A DNA stretch of 64,000 nucleotides from Ciceribacter sichuanensis (GCF_024055605.1 NZ_JAMXLX010000007.1:186001-250000), one strand, 5' to 3'. Positions 42,774 through 52,453 are shown, numbered from the stretch's first letter. The notes: generated by a model not told the origin, from the sequence alone. Numbers and translations are program-made.

Positions 42774-43415
42774 ATGACGGAAAAAAATAAAAAGATTTCA
42801 AGCCAAAGTGCGGCGCGGCAGCAGCAATTGCTGAAGGCCGCGCTGGATGTCGTGGCGCGCCGGGGACTGTCCGGAATCACGATCAACGACATCGCCGATG
42901 AGGCCGGCTGCAGCTATGGCGTCATCGCTTTTCACTTCAAGACGAAAGAAAAGATGCTGCTCGCCGTGCTCGATTTCCTGGCCGAAAGCTATGAGGAAAT
43001 CTGGCGCAGCACGATCAGCGCCTCGGTCAGCTCGCCGGCGGAACAGCTGCGCAAGCTGGTCGATCTGGACTTCGACGCCCGCGTCGCGAAATCGAAATAC
43101 CTGGCCGTGTGGATGGCCTTCTGGGCCGAGGCGAGCCGGGTGCCCGCCTACCGCAAGCGCTGCAACGAACTCAAGCTGCGTTCGCTCGCAGTCATAACCG
43201 AACTGGTGGCCGAACTTGCCGCGTTGCGCGCGGTGAAACTCGACCCCGATCTGGTAGCGCAGGGGCTCTACGCCATCACCGACGGGCGCTGGGTATTCAG
43301 CCACGTCACGGGACAGAACGGGCCTAACGACCGGGAGAATTCCCGTCGCGTCTGCCTTGCCTACCTCGCATCCTATTTCCCCTCGGATTTTTCCGTGGAG
43401 GAGCAGAAAGCCTGA
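42774..43415 (+). CDS. TetR-family transcriptional regulator
   Basis: A 213-residue TetR/BetI-type regulator: N-terminal helix-turn-helix SGITINDIADEAGCSYGVIA followed by FHFKTKEKMLLAVLDF, and an alpha-helical ligand domain (RLxxLVDLDFDARV; YLAVWMAFWAEASRVPAYR) resembling BetI, the choline-sensing repressor. The ATG at 42774 lacks an obvious ribosome-binding site. It diverges from the peptide importer operon and precedes the aminotransferase, so it may coordinate uptake and breakdown of the same compound. Confidence 0.84.
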   Translation: MTEKNKKISSQSAARQQQLLKAALDVVARRGLSGITINDIADEAGCSYGVIAFHFKTKEKMLLAVLDFLAESYEEIWRSTISASVSSPAEQLRKLVDLDFDARVAKSKYLAVWMAFWAEASRVPAYRKRCNELKLRSLAVITELVAELAALRAVKLDPDLVAQGLYAITDGRWVFSHVTGQNGPNDRENSRRVCLAYLASYFPSDFSVEEQKA

Positions 43416-43470
43416 AGCGCCTTCCGGGCACGCCCTGCCCGGCCGGCCGCCAACGATCTGGAGACAGGGA

Positions 43471-44874
43471 ATGTATATCGAAAAGGGATCGCAGTGGAAC
43501 GCTGCCGAACTTGAGACTGCCGCGCATGAACACCTGATCAGCCCCGCCGAAGAAATGGCGAAGCTCGGAACATCCGGCGGACGGCCGATGTTCGCCTCCG
43601 CTGATGGCGTCTACATCTGGGACAATCGCGGCCACAAGCTGCTGGACGGCCCGGGCGGCATGTGGTGCACCCAGGTCGGTTACAATTCGAAGCCGATCGC
43701 CGACGCCATTTCCGCACAGGCATTGCGCCTCTGCTACAACTCACCCTGGTATTCGCTCAGCGGACCGGCGGCCGAGCTTTCCAAGCACATCTCCGATTTC
43801 GCGCCGGGCGATCTCAATCACGTGTTCTTCACCACCGGCGGCTCGTCTGCCGTCGATTCCGCCCTGCGCTTCGTGCAGTTCTACAACAACGTCCTTGGCC
43901 GTCCGACCAAGAAGGCCATCATCTGCCGCATCGACGGCTATCATGGCAGCACGCACCTGACGGCCGCCTGCTCCGGTCGCGCGGGCAACCGTCCGAATTT
44001 CGATCTGGCGCTTGAGAATGTATCCTTCATCTCCGCTCCGAACGTCTTCCGTCGTCCGAAGGGCATGACGGAGGCCCAGTTCCTCGATCACCTGATCGCC
44101 GAATTCGAGGAACGGGTGAACACGCTCGGCCCGGACAATGTCGGCGCATTCCTTGCCGAACCGCTGCTTGCTTCCGGCGGCATTCTCATTCCGCCGAAGG
44201 GCTATCACGCTCGCATTCTGGAAATCTGCCGCAAGCACGACATCCTCTACATTTCCGACGAGGTCGTGACCGGCTTCGGCCGCTGCGGTCACTGGTTCGC
44301 GTCGGAGGAAGTCTTCGATATCGTTCCCGACATCATCACCTTCGCCAAGGGCGTGACGTCAGGCTACGTTCCGCTCGGCGGCTTCGTGATTTCCGACAAG
44401 GTCCTGTCTCGCGTCAGCGGCGAGAACGCCAAGGGCAGCTACTACACCAACGGCTACACCTATAGCGGTCACCCGGTAAGCTGCGCCGCGGCACTCGCCA
44501 ATATCGAGGTGTTCGAGAAGGACAACATCCTCGAGCACGTTCGCGATATCGCCCCCTATTTCCAGGAAAAGCTGCAGGAACTGACGGCGCTTCCGCTGGT
44601 CGGCGACGTACGCGGCACCGGCCTTCTCGGTTGCGTCGAATGTGTCACCAATCCGGAAGACACGGAAGCCTCGGATTTCGACAAGCAGGTCGCGCTCCGC
44701 GTCGACCGCTACTGCTACGAAGGCGGCCTGATCGTGCGTCCGATCGGCAGCATGTGCGTTCTCTCGCCGGCGCTGATCATCACCAAGGAGCAGATCGACG
44801 AGATGGTCCGCATCCTGCGCGACAGCATCGTCAAGGTACAGAACGAGCTGAAGGCCGAGGGCCTATGGGGCTGA
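43471..44874 (+). CDS. Class III PLP-dependent aminotransferase
   Basis: A 467-residue omega-type aminotransferase. The signature is DEVVTGFGRCGHWFASEEVF followed by PDIITFAKGVTSGYVPLGG, with the PLP lysine at K293 (in TFAKGVTSG). Other conserved parts: FTTGGSSAVDSALRFVQFY and CRIDGYHGSTHLTAAC. Such enzymes move amino groups from omega-amino acids, polyamines or taurine-like substrates to pyruvate or 2-oxoglutarate, giving an aldehyde that the ALDH at 48104 could oxidise. ATG 43471 follows GAGACAGGGA. A terminator follows the gene. Confidence 0.87.
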   Translation: MYIEKGSQWNAAELETAAHEHLISPAEEMAKLGTSGGRPMFASADGVYIWDNRGHKLLDGPGGMWCTQVGYNSKPIADAISAQALRLCYNSPWYSLSGPAAELSKHISDFAPGDLNHVFFTTGGSSAVDSALRFVQFYNNVLGRPTKKAIICRIDGYHGSTHLTAACSGRAGNRPNFDLALENVSFISAPNVFRRPKGMTEAQFLDHLIAEFEERVNTLGPDNVGAFLAEPLLASGGILIPPKGYHARILEICRKHDILYISDEVVTGFGRCGHWFASEEVFDIVPDIITFAKGVTSGYVPLGGFVISDKVLSRVSGENAKGSYYTNGYTYSGHPVSCAAALANIEVFEKDNILEHVRDIAPYFQEKLQELTALPLVGDVRGTGLLGCVECVTNPEDTEASDFDKQVALRVDRYCYEGGLIVRPIGSMCVLSPALIITKEQIDEMVRILRDSIVKVQNELKAEGLWG

Positions 44875-44886
44875 CACCACAATGAG

Positions 44887-44917
44887 AAAGGCGCGGGCAT
44901 CAATGTCCCGCGCCTTT
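44887..44917 (+). terminator. Terminator after the aminotransferase
   Basis: Perfect 11-bp stem AAAGGCGCGGG / CCCGCGCCTTT with a 9-nt loop, 12 bases after the stop; the 3' arm ends in TTT followed by CCCGCTTTC. Good intrinsic terminator geometry. Confidence 0.75.
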
Positions 44918-44994
44918 CCCGCTTTCAAGGCTGCCGCAGTGCATAAAATGCCCGCGGAGCAGCAAGCAAGGTCAAACGGTGAGGTTCGCAAGCC

Positions 44995-47064
44995 ATGAAT
45001 GCCGATGCCGCAATGTCCAGAACCATCACCGAAGGCCGCCGCCTCGATCCCCTGCTGCAGCCGCTAACCATCAAGTCGCTGGTTCTGAAGAACCGCGTCA
45101 TGAGCACCAGCCATGCGCCGTTTCTGGAAGAGGGCGGCATGCCGCTGGAACGCTACCAGCGCTACCATGAGGAAAAGGCAAAGGGCGGACTGGCGCTGAC
45201 CATGTTCGGCGGCTCCTCCATGGTCGACAATGACTCGAGCTGGGGCGGCGCCGGACAGCTCAACATGGCGACCGACGACATCATTCCCCATCTGCAGCAG
45301 TTTTCCGAGCGCATCCATGCGCAGGGCGCCGCGATCATGTGCCAGATCTCGCATCTCGGCCGCCGCGCCGATGCGACCGTGCTCAACTGGCTTCCGGCAA
45401 TGGCGCCCTCCCGATCGCGCGAAACCCAGCACCGGGCGTTTTCCCGCGAAATGGACGAACACGATATCGCCCGCGTGGTGAAGGCCTATGGCGAGGCTGC
45501 CCGGCGTTGTCGCGAAGGTGGTCTCGACGGCCTGGAAACCCTGACCGGCGGCCATCTGATCGGCCAGTTTTTCTCGCCCCGCACCAATTTCCGCAGCGAT
45601 CGTTTCGGCGGCTCGCTGGAAAACCGGGTTCGCTTCGGCCTCATGGTGCATGAGGAAATCCGCCGCAACCTGCCTGATCACATGTTGCTCGGCATCCGCT
45701 TCGTCATCGACGAAGACATCGAGGACGGGCTGAATTTCGAGGACTGCCTGCGGATCGCGGAAATCTTCGAACGGGAAGGCCTCGTCGATTACTTCAACTG
45801 CATCTTCGGACGCATGGATACGGTGATCGCGCTCGCGGAACAGAACATGCCCGGCATGTCGGTTCCGCTCGGACCGTTCCTCGAACGGGTCGGCGCCTTC
45901 CGCCGGCAGACCAAGCTGCCGGTGTTCCATGCCGCACGCATCGCTGATCTCGCGACCGCCCGCCATGCCGTCCGCGAAGGCCTTGTTGACATGGTGGCGA
46001 TGACGCGGGCGCATATGGCCGATCCGCAGATCGTCAACAAGCTGATGCGGGGAGAAGAAGACCGCATCCGGCCTTGCGTCGGCGCGTCCTATTGCATGCA
46101 CAAAAAGGCGAACTGCATCCACAACCCGGCTTCGGGCCGCGAGACGCTGCTACCGCAGGTCATCGAGCCGACCACAGGTGAAAAAAAGAAGGTCGTCATC
46201 GTCGGCGGCGGGCCGGCCGGTCTCGAAGCTGCACGGATCTGCGCAGAACGAGGCCATTCGGTCGTGCTGTTCGAAGCGTCCGGCCAGCTTGGCGGGCAGC
46301 TGCTGCTGGCAGCCCGTGCCATCTGGCGCCGCGATCTTCTGGCCATCGTCGGCTGGCGCGAGCAGGAGCTTGCCCGTCTCGGCGTAGACGTCCGCTTCAA
46401 CGTCTATGCCGGGGCCGAAGAGGTCGAGGCGGAAAACCCCGATATCGTTCTGGTGGCAACCGGCGGACTGCCCGATCTCGACTGGCTCGATGGCGGCGAA
46501 CACTGTCTGAACGTCTGGGACGTGCTCGGCAGCTCGACCCCGATGACCGGCGACGTGCTTTTCTACGACGGCACCGGCCGCCACGAAAGCGCTGCAACGG
46601 CACTGCAGCTTTCGGAGAACGGCGCGGCGGTGCGGTACGTGACCGTGGATGAAGTGCTGGCGCAGGAGGTCGAATATTCGACACGCGCCGTCTATCGCAA
46701 GCAGTTCAAACAGGCCGGGATAGACATCACCTTCGACCACCGTCTCGTCGCCGTCACCCGCGGCGGCAACAACCGGCTGAGAGCGCTCTTCCATCACGAG
46801 TTGACGGATGAACCGCTGGAAATCGAGGCCGCCGCCGTGGTGGTGGATCACGGTACCGCGCCGCTCGACGAAGTGTTCCAGGCTCTTGTCGAAGGTTCAC
46901 GCAATTCCGGCGTAACGGATAACGCGGCGCTGATGGCGGCAAAACGCCAGCCATACGATGCTGCCGGTTCCGGTTACGAACTCTACCGGATAGGCGATGC
47001 CGTCGCGAGCCGCAACGTGCACGCGGCCATGTTCGAGGCCTTCCGCCTCTGCATCGCATTCTGA
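44995..47064 (+). CDS. TMADH/NADH:flavin oxidoreductase-family protein (N-demethylase-like)
   Basis: A 689-residue two-part flavoprotein: an FMN TIM barrel (~1-370; GGLDGLETLTGGHLIGQFF, SDRFGGSLENRVRF) and a C-terminal NAD(P)/FAD half starting VVIVGGGPAGLEAAR near residue 400. The linker Fe-S region has Cys361, Cys367 and Cys374, but the CxxC partner position 364 is Ala (CVGASYC), where trimethylamine dehydrogenase has CxxCxxC. Subfamilies demethylating N-methyl amino acids such as stachydrine show the same CVGAxYC pattern. N-demethylation or another C-N oxidation is thus the likely reaction. ATG 44995, GAGG 12 bases upstream. Confidence 0.8.
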   Translation: MNADAAMSRTITEGRRLDPLLQPLTIKSLVLKNRVMSTSHAPFLEEGGMPLERYQRYHEEKAKGGLALTMFGGSSMVDNDSSWGGAGQLNMATDDIIPHLQQFSERIHAQGAAIMCQISHLGRRADATVLNWLPAMAPSRSRETQHRAFSREMDEHDIARVVKAYGEAARRCREGGLDGLETLTGGHLIGQFFSPRTNFRSDRFGGSLENRVRFGLMVHEEIRRNLPDHMLLGIRFVIDEDIEDGLNFEDCLRIAEIFEREGLVDYFNCIFGRMDTVIALAEQNMPGMSVPLGPFLERVGAFRRQTKLPVFHAARIADLATARHAVREGLVDMVAMTRAHMADPQIVNKLMRGEEDRIRPCVGASYCMHKKANCIHNPASGRETLLPQVIEPTTGEKKKVVIVGGGPAGLEAARICAERGHSVVLFEASGQLGGQLLLAARAIWRRDLLAIVGWREQELARLGVDVRFNVYAGAEEVEAENPDIVLVATGGLPDLDWLDGGEHCLNVWDVLGSSTPMTGDVLFYDGTGRHESAATALQLSENGAAVRYVTVDEVLAQEVEYSTRAVYRKQFKQAGIDITFDHRLVAVTRGGNNRLRALFHHELTDEPLEIEAAAVVVDHGTAPLDEVFQALVEGSRNSGVTDNAALMAAKRQPYDAAGSGYELYRIGDAVASRNVHAAMFEAFRLCIAF

Positions 47065-47102
47065 CATCAGGGACCTGATCCGGAAAACATGGGAGCGCGA
47101 AC

Positions 47103-48056
47103 ATGCAGATGATTTCCGGCGAAGACGTCCATCGCCTGCTCGGCTATCCCTCGCTGGTCGCCGCCTTGAAGACGGCACACCGGAACCCGGTCTATTCCGC
47201 CGGAGAGGCCATCCTTTCCGAGCCTGCCGACGGCGATCCGGAACGCGCCTTCATTACCCTGCCCGCCTGGCAGAAGGACGGGCTGATCGGCGTGAAGCTG
47301 GTCACCGTCTTTCCGGGAAACCCCTCGGAACATTCCGCCCGCCCCGCCAATCAGGGGCTCTACGTCTGTTTCGACCCCACCAACGGGACGCCGACGCTGG
47401 TCGCTGACGGTACTGCGCTGACGCTGCGCAAGACGGCCGCGGATACCGCACTCGGCATCGACTTCCTCGCATCGCCGGACGCACGCACGCTTCTCGTACT
47501 GGGTGCCGGCGCTCTTGCGCCGCATGTGATCGAGGCTGCACTTGCGGTCCGCCCCGGTCTTGTGCGGGTACAGATCTGGAACCGCACCCTGGAAAAAGCC
47601 GAAAGGCTCGCCGCATCGCTCACATTCGATGGTGTGTCCATCACCGCCGCCGCCGACCTGGCCGATGCACTGCCAATCGCCGATATCGTCGTCAGCGCCA
47701 CCATGGCGACTGAACCGCTTGTTCGCGGCGCGCTGTTGAAACCGGGCAGCCACGTCAACCTGATCGGCAGTTGGCGGCCAGACATGCGCGAATGCGACGA
47801 CGACACCATCCGCCGGGCTGAACTCTACACCGACAGCCGGGAGGCCTGCAGGGATTGCGGGGAGTTCTTCCAGTCGATCGAGAAAGGGCTGATGTCCTGG
47901 GACGACATAAAGGCGGATCTTTTCGACCTTTGCAGAGGCGATGCGACATCCTATTTATCCGGAGATGGCGTAACGCTGTTCAAGAATGCCGGCGGCGCGC
48001 ATCTCGATCTCTTCACGGCGCAAGAATTGCTGGCCCGACACTCCGCGGGCCTGTAA
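47103..48056 (+). CDS. Ornithine cyclodeaminase / mu-crystallin family protein
   Basis: A 317-residue NAD(P)-binding protein. The family signature runs ADGTALTLRKTAADTALG and then LLVLGAGALAPHVIEAAL (Rossmann motif), followed by NLIGSWRPDMRE. Members include ornithine cyclodeaminase, alanine dehydrogenase, ketimine reductase and opine-like dehydrogenases. The N-terminal K in GVKLVTVFPGN is the usual substrate-binding lysine. Located 38 bp after the flavin oxidoreductase and 47 bp before the ALDH, it may reduce or deaminate an imino intermediate. The precise activity is not predictable. Confidence 0.83.
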   Translation: MQMISGEDVHRLLGYPSLVAALKTAHRNPVYSAGEAILSEPADGDPERAFITLPAWQKDGLIGVKLVTVFPGNPSEHSARPANQGLYVCFDPTNGTPTLVADGTALTLRKTAADTALGIDFLASPDARTLLVLGAGALAPHVIEAALAVRPGLVRVQIWNRTLEKAERLAASLTFDGVSITAAADLADALPIADIVVSATMATEPLVRGALLKPGSHVNLIGSWRPDMRECDDDTIRRAELYTDSREACRDCGEFFQSIEKGLMSWDDIKADLFDLCRGDATSYLSGDGVTLFKNAGGAHLDLFTAQELLARHSAGL

Positions 48057-48103
48057 GGAATGCCCACCCACCTTTCCAATCTACCACCAGTCAGGATGCC
48101 CCC

Positions 48104-49552
48104 ATGCTGCAGAACAAGACACTGATCGAAAAGCTCAACTTCTATATCGATGGCGCTTGGGTCGCTCCGGCTGGAGGAACGCGGATCGACGTCATCAATC
48201 CGGCGAACGAAGAAGCCTATGCCGTCATTTCCGGCGGCACCGCAGGCGATATCGACCGGGCAGTTGCAGCCGCACGCAAGGCATTCGACAGCTGGAGCAC
48301 CACGAGCCGCGACGAACGGCTCGCCTACCTGGAAAAGCTCGTGACCATCTATGAGCGCCGCATGGAGGACATGGCAGAGGCAATTACCGCCGAAATGGGC
48401 GCGCCGATCAAGCTTTCCCGCGAGTCCCAGGCGGTCTCCGGCGTTTCCCACCTGAAGGCCTTCATCAAAGCATTCAAGTCCTATGAATGGGAATACCTGC
48501 CGGACGAAACCCGCCCGAACCAGCGGATCGTGCATGAAGCCATCGGCGTCTGCGGCCTGATCACGCCGTGGAACTGGCCGATGAACCAGATTGCGCTGAA
48601 GGTCATCCCGGCAATTGCCGTCGGCTGCACCGTGATCCTGAAGCCGTCCGAGATCGCTCCAATGTCCGCGATGCTGTTTGCCGAGTTCATGGACGAAGCC
48701 GGGTTCCCCGCTGGTGTCTTCAACCTCGTCAACGGTGAGGGTGCCGTCGTCGGTGAAGCCCTCTCCAACCATCCGGACGTGGACATGATGTCGTTCACCG
48801 GCTCCACCCGCGCTGGTGCTGCCGTCTCCCGTGCTTCCGCATCCACCGTGAAGCGGGTATCGCTCGAACTCGGCGGCAAGTCGCCAAACATCGTCTTCGC
48901 CGACGTTGACCTCGCCGCAGCCATCGAGCGCGGCGTCAAGCATTGCTTCGAAAACACCGGGCAGTCCTGCAACGCGCCGACCCGCATGCTGATCGAGCGG
49001 TCCGTCTATGACGCGGCGGTCGAGATTGCCGCCAAGGCAGGTGCAAAGGTCGTCGTCGACGATCCGGCCAAGGACGGCGATCACATCGGCCCGCTTTCTT
49101 CCGGCGCGCAGTTCGAGAAGGTACAGGGCATGATCGAAAAGGGCATTGCCGAAGGCGCAAAGCCGGTACTCGGCGGCCTCGGTCGTCCCGAAGGCTTCAA
49201 CCGTGGCTATTTCGTCCGCCCGACAATCTTCGCCGGCGTCAACAACGACATGGCGATTGCCCGCGAGGAGGTTTTCGGACCGGTACTGGTCATGATCCCC
49301 TTCGACACGGAAGAAGATGCGATCCACATCGCCAACGACACCGAATATGGTCTTGCCGCCTACATCCAGACCGGTTCGCCGGAACGCGCCCAGCGCGTCG
49401 CCCGCAAGCTGCGCGCCGGAATGGTGCAGATCAACGGAACCTCGCGCGCTCCGGGCATGCCTTTCGGCGGCTACAAGCAGTCGGGCATCGGTCGTGAGGG
49501 CGGCAAGTGGGGTCTCGAAGACTTCATGGAAGTCAAGCTGATCGCCGGCTGA
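48104..49552 (+). CDS. NAD(P)-dependent aldehyde dehydrogenase
   Basis: A 482-residue ALDH: cofactor region ITPWNWPMNQIALKVIPA, catalytic Glu in LELGGKSPNIV and catalytic Cys in NTGQSCNAPTRM. The last residues (PFGGYKQSGIGREGGKWGLE) match the family's C-terminal motif. It should oxidise an aldehyde to an acid, probably the aldehyde made by the aminotransferase or the flavin oxidoreductase. A strong terminator ends the operon. Confidence 0.9.
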   Translation: MLQNKTLIEKLNFYIDGAWVAPAGGTRIDVINPANEEAYAVISGGTAGDIDRAVAAARKAFDSWSTTSRDERLAYLEKLVTIYERRMEDMAEAITAEMGAPIKLSRESQAVSGVSHLKAFIKAFKSYEWEYLPDETRPNQRIVHEAIGVCGLITPWNWPMNQIALKVIPAIAVGCTVILKPSEIAPMSAMLFAEFMDEAGFPAGVFNLVNGEGAVVGEALSNHPDVDMMSFTGSTRAGAAVSRASASTVKRVSLELGGKSPNIVFADVDLAAAIERGVKHCFENTGQSCNAPTRMLIERSVYDAAVEIAAKAGAKVVVDDPAKDGDHIGPLSSGAQFEKVQGMIEKGIAEGAKPVLGGLGRPEGFNRGYFVRPTIFAGVNNDMAIAREEVFGPVLVMIPFDTEEDAIHIANDTEYGLAAYIQTGSPERAQRVARKLRAGMVQINGTSRAPGMPFGGYKQSGIGREGGKWGLEDFMEVKLIAG

Positions 49553-49604
49553 GGCCAGCATCCGGCAGCGGTCCAAAGATCGCTGCGTCAGCGATAAAAC
49601 ATAT

Positions 49605-49629
49605 AGACCCGGGCATGAAGCCCGGGTCT
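49605..49629 (+). terminator. Strong intrinsic terminator after the ALDH gene
   Basis: Perfect 10-bp stem AGACCCGGGC / GCCCGGGTCT with a 5-nt loop, followed by TTTTTATT. It closes the rightward amine-catabolism unit before the convergent cluster. Confidence 0.9.
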
Positions 49630-49697
49630 TTTTTATTGCTCCTTGGCCGAAGTAGATCGGACCTTCACGTCACGGGCCTGCTGTCAGTCCTGCCTCG

Positions 49698-50885
49698 TCA
49701 TTCCACGAATTTGGCGATGCGAAACTTCCGCTTTTCCAGCTCGGGGAAATAGGTGGCCACGTCGAAATAGCTTTCCGGCGCATGAACCCCCGGCTTTTTC
49801 GGCAAGGCAAGGATGAGCTGCGCCGCGATCGAGCCATTCATCGAGGTGCAGGCGTCGACATAGGGACCATACATGTCATCGGGCGAAACCGTGACTTCGA
49901 CGCGAACGGTGCGTTCGACGCCGCCCTTGCGGCCCCGGCCGATGGCGAAATGGATTTCGTGGCTGTCCTGCGCCGGGATCTTGCCGGCGTTCTTCCGGAT
50001 ATTGCGTTCGATCACCTTGTTGAGAACGTCGAGCGGCTTCACCTTGACGCCGCCGATCTCGACCGGTTCGTCGAAATCGCCGAAGCCCGCCTTGACCAGC
50101 CCGACCCAGGCCTCGTGCTCCCGATGCGGCAGATGCAGCTTCCAGGAAAATTCCCGGATGCCTTTTTCCCGGATGCCGTCGGCGAGCGGAACGGTAAGCT
50201 GTTCGGAGTGGGGCGAATGCATGAATTCGCAACGTCCCCACGGCTCCGGCAGATCGAGGAATTCGCTGCCGCTCATCGGCGGGCATTCCACATGCTTTCC
50301 GTCGTAGAACTGGGTGCTCGGATGGGCGTATTCGGCCAGCACCGTCGAGACACTGTAAGGCGGCACCAGCACGGGGTTCTCGTCGCCGACCAGTTCTGCG
50401 GCCCAATAGAGGTTGATCCGGTCGATCTCGTCCAGTTCATCGGCCACGGCCCGGCAGATGACGTTCGACATGCCGGGATCGGCACCGCAGCCGATGACGG
50501 CGGGCACGCCGGCCGCCTTGAAGCGATCGTCTTCGGCAAGCTGTTTGACGGTGTAGGTTCCGAGACCGCCAAGGTCCATGTAGGGAACCTTGAGTGCGAG
50601 GGCCGCCTCGAAAATCGTCATCTGGAAACCGAGCAGGGTCGGCACGCAGTTGATGCAGAGATCGGCACCGGCAATCGCCGCTTTCAACGCTTCGGCATCG
50701 GTCACGTCGAGATCGACCAGCGCGATGCGCGGGTCGCCGAGATCGTTCGCCAGCGCTTCCATCTTCTCCCGCGAGGCGTCGCAGAGGTGGATAGTCCCGA
50801 TGTCGATGATGGTGCGGTCCGAAACGAGGTCGCGCACGATGCCTGCGCCCATGAAGCCTGCGCCGCCGAGAAGGGTGATAATCAT
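49698..50885 (-). CDS. Saccharopine dehydrogenase-like reductase
   Basis: A 395-residue protein with an N-terminal NAD(P) motif ITLLGGAGFMGAGIVRDL and the catalytic-domain pattern of the saccharopine dehydrogenase family (LCINCVPTLLGFQ; VIGCGADPGMSNVICRAVAD). Start ATG 50885 behind AAAGGAAAGATC; the longer frame to 50906 is less likely. It is the last gene of the leftward cluster around the spermidine/putrescine-type importer. Family members form or cleave secondary amines by reductive amination (saccharopine, homospermidine, carboxynorspermidine), fitting an amine pathway. Exact reaction unknown. Confidence 0.77.
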   Translation of the reverse strand: MIITLLGGAGFMGAGIVRDLVSDRTIIDIGTIHLCDASREKMEALANDLGDPRIALVDLDVTDAEALKAAIAGADLCINCVPTLLGFQMTIFEAALALKVPYMDLGGLGTYTVKQLAEDDRFKAAGVPAVIGCGADPGMSNVICRAVADELDEIDRINLYWAAELVGDENPVLVPPYSVSTVLAEYAHPSTQFYDGKHVECPPMSGSEFLDLPEPWGRCEFMHSPHSEQLTVPLADGIREKGIREFSWKLHLPHREHEAWVGLVKAGFGDFDEPVEIGGVKVKPLDVLNKVIERNIRKNAGKIPAQDSHEIHFAIGRGRKGGVERTVRVEVTVSPDDMYGPYVDACTSMNGSIAAQLILALPKKPGVHAPESYFDVATYFPELEKRKFRIAKFVE

Positions 50886-50909
50886 TGATCTTTCCTTTGC
50901 ATGCATGTT

Positions 50910-52424
50910 TCAGACGTGCTTGCGCCCGCCCTCTTCGTAGAACCAGTCGTCCGGATAGGGATACCACCAGCCCTGTACCGCCGGCTTGTGGTCGATGATG
51001 ACCATCTTGGAGCGCCTGAAGGCATCGAGGCCAAGCTTCGACAGCTCCCGCCCGAGGCCGGATTTCTTCCAGCCGCCGAAAGGCAGGGCGTCGTTGTCGA
51101 TCAACGGATTGTTGACCCAGACCATGCCCGCCTCCAGCCGGTCGGCAGCCTCCATGGCCTCCTCCAGCGAGGTGGTGAAGACGGAAGCCCCGAGGCCGAA
51201 CTCGCTGTGATTGGCGCGTTCGATCGCCTCGTCGAAATCCCTGACCCGCATGACGGCGGCAACGGGACCGAAGCACTCCTCCCGCATGATCGCCATATCG
51301 GGCGTGCACCCGGTGAGAATGGTCGGCTCATAGAACCAGCCGGTCGGTTCGCTCTCGGGAATCTTCCCGCCGATCGCAACCTTGGCCCCCTTGGCCCTGG
51401 CGTCTTCCACCAGCCGGATGACCTTGGCCCGCGCCGCCTCGCTCACCAGCGGGCCAATCTCGGCGCGGGTGAGCCCGTTGCCGATCCGCAGCCGCTTCGT
51501 CTCGGCGACGAATTTCCCGACGAATTCGTCATGCACGGCATCGACGACGAAAAAGCGTTCGGCCGACGTGCAGACCTGCCCGGACATATGAAAGGCGGCA
51601 GTGACGGCACCGGGCGCGGCGACATCAAGCGGCGCGTTCGCGGTGATGATCATCGGGTCGGAACCACCCGCCTCGATCACCGCCGGCTTCATCTGGGCTG
51701 CCGCGGCCATGGCCACCGCCTTACCGGCTGCAACCGAACCCGTGAAGGCGACGGCATGGGTTTTCGGCGAAGCGATCAGCGCGGCGGCAAGCTCGGCGCC
51801 TCCCGGAAGGCAGGCGATCAGCCCCTCCGGCAAAGCTTCGAACACGGTCATGAATTCGAGCGTGGAAAGCGTCGTTGCGGGAGCAGGCTTGATGATGCAG
51901 GCATTACCCGAGGCAAGCGAGGCCGCAACCGTCCAGCACATCAGCAGGATCGGGAAGTTGAACGGCATGATATGCACGCTGACGCCGAGCGCCTCGTAGC
52001 GCGCATGCTGGAACGACCCCGCCTGCGTCGTGCCCGCAACCTTGCCCGCCTCATCACGCGCCATCTCGGCGAAATAACGGAAAGCGCCGGCACAATTCGC
52101 CACCTCGCCGATCGCCTCGGGATAGGGCTTGCCCATCTCGCGCGACATCAACTCCGCGCAACGCCGCATGTCGGTTGCCTCGATGCGGTTAGCAATGCGG
52201 TGAAGGATGGTGGCTCGCGTCTTCGCGTCTAGTCGCTTCCAGTCACGCTGCGCCGCCGTTGCGGCGGCAAGCACGGTTTCCATCTCGGCGGCCGTCGTCT
52301 CGGCAAAGCTGCCGACGGTCGCAAGCGTCGCCGGGTCGATCACCACATGGCGCTCGCCCTCGCTCTGAACATAGGCGGGGTGCCGGTAGAAAACGGGTTC
52401 GGCTGGATTGAACATATCAGTCAT
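50910..52424 (-). CDS. Aldehyde dehydrogenase (NAD-dependent, succinate-semialdehyde-like)
   Basis: A ~504-residue ALDH with PFNFPILLMCWTVAASLAS, catalytic Glu in IEAGGSDPMII, catalytic Cys in HMSGQVCTSAERF and the end ALPFGGWKKSGLGRELSKLG. The start may be ATG 52424 or 52415; AAGGAA is spaced better for the latter. Part of the leftward cluster with the reductase (24 bp gap). Unlike the ALDH at 60954 it is not ALDH10-like. Two aldehyde dehydrogenases flanking the importer suggest two aldehyde intermediates or two parallel substrates. Confidence 0.89.
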   Translation of the reverse strand: MTDMFNPAEPVFYRHPAYVQSEGERHVVIDPATLATVGSFAETTAAEMETVLAAATAAQRDWKRLDAKTRATILHRIANRIEATDMRRCAELMSREMGKPYPEAIGEVANCAGAFRYFAEMARDEAGKVAGTTQAGSFQHARYEALGVSVHIMPFNFPILLMCWTVAASLASGNACIIKPAPATTLSTLEFMTVFEALPEGLIACLPGGAELAAALIASPKTHAVAFTGSVAAGKAVAMAAAAQMKPAVIEAGGSDPMIITANAPLDVAAPGAVTAAFHMSGQVCTSAERFFVVDAVHDEFVGKFVAETKRLRIGNGLTRAEIGPLVSEAARAKVIRLVEDARAKGAKVAIGGKIPESEPTGWFYEPTILTGCTPDMAIMREECFGPVAAVMRVRDFDEAIERANHSEFGLGASVFTTSLEEAMEAADRLEAGMVWVNNPLIDNDALPFGGWKKSGLGRELSKLGLDAFRRSKMVIIDHKPAVQGWWYPYPDDWFYEEGGRKHV

Positions 52425-52453
52425 TTCCTTGGCATTCTGCGAACAAGCTTGTT

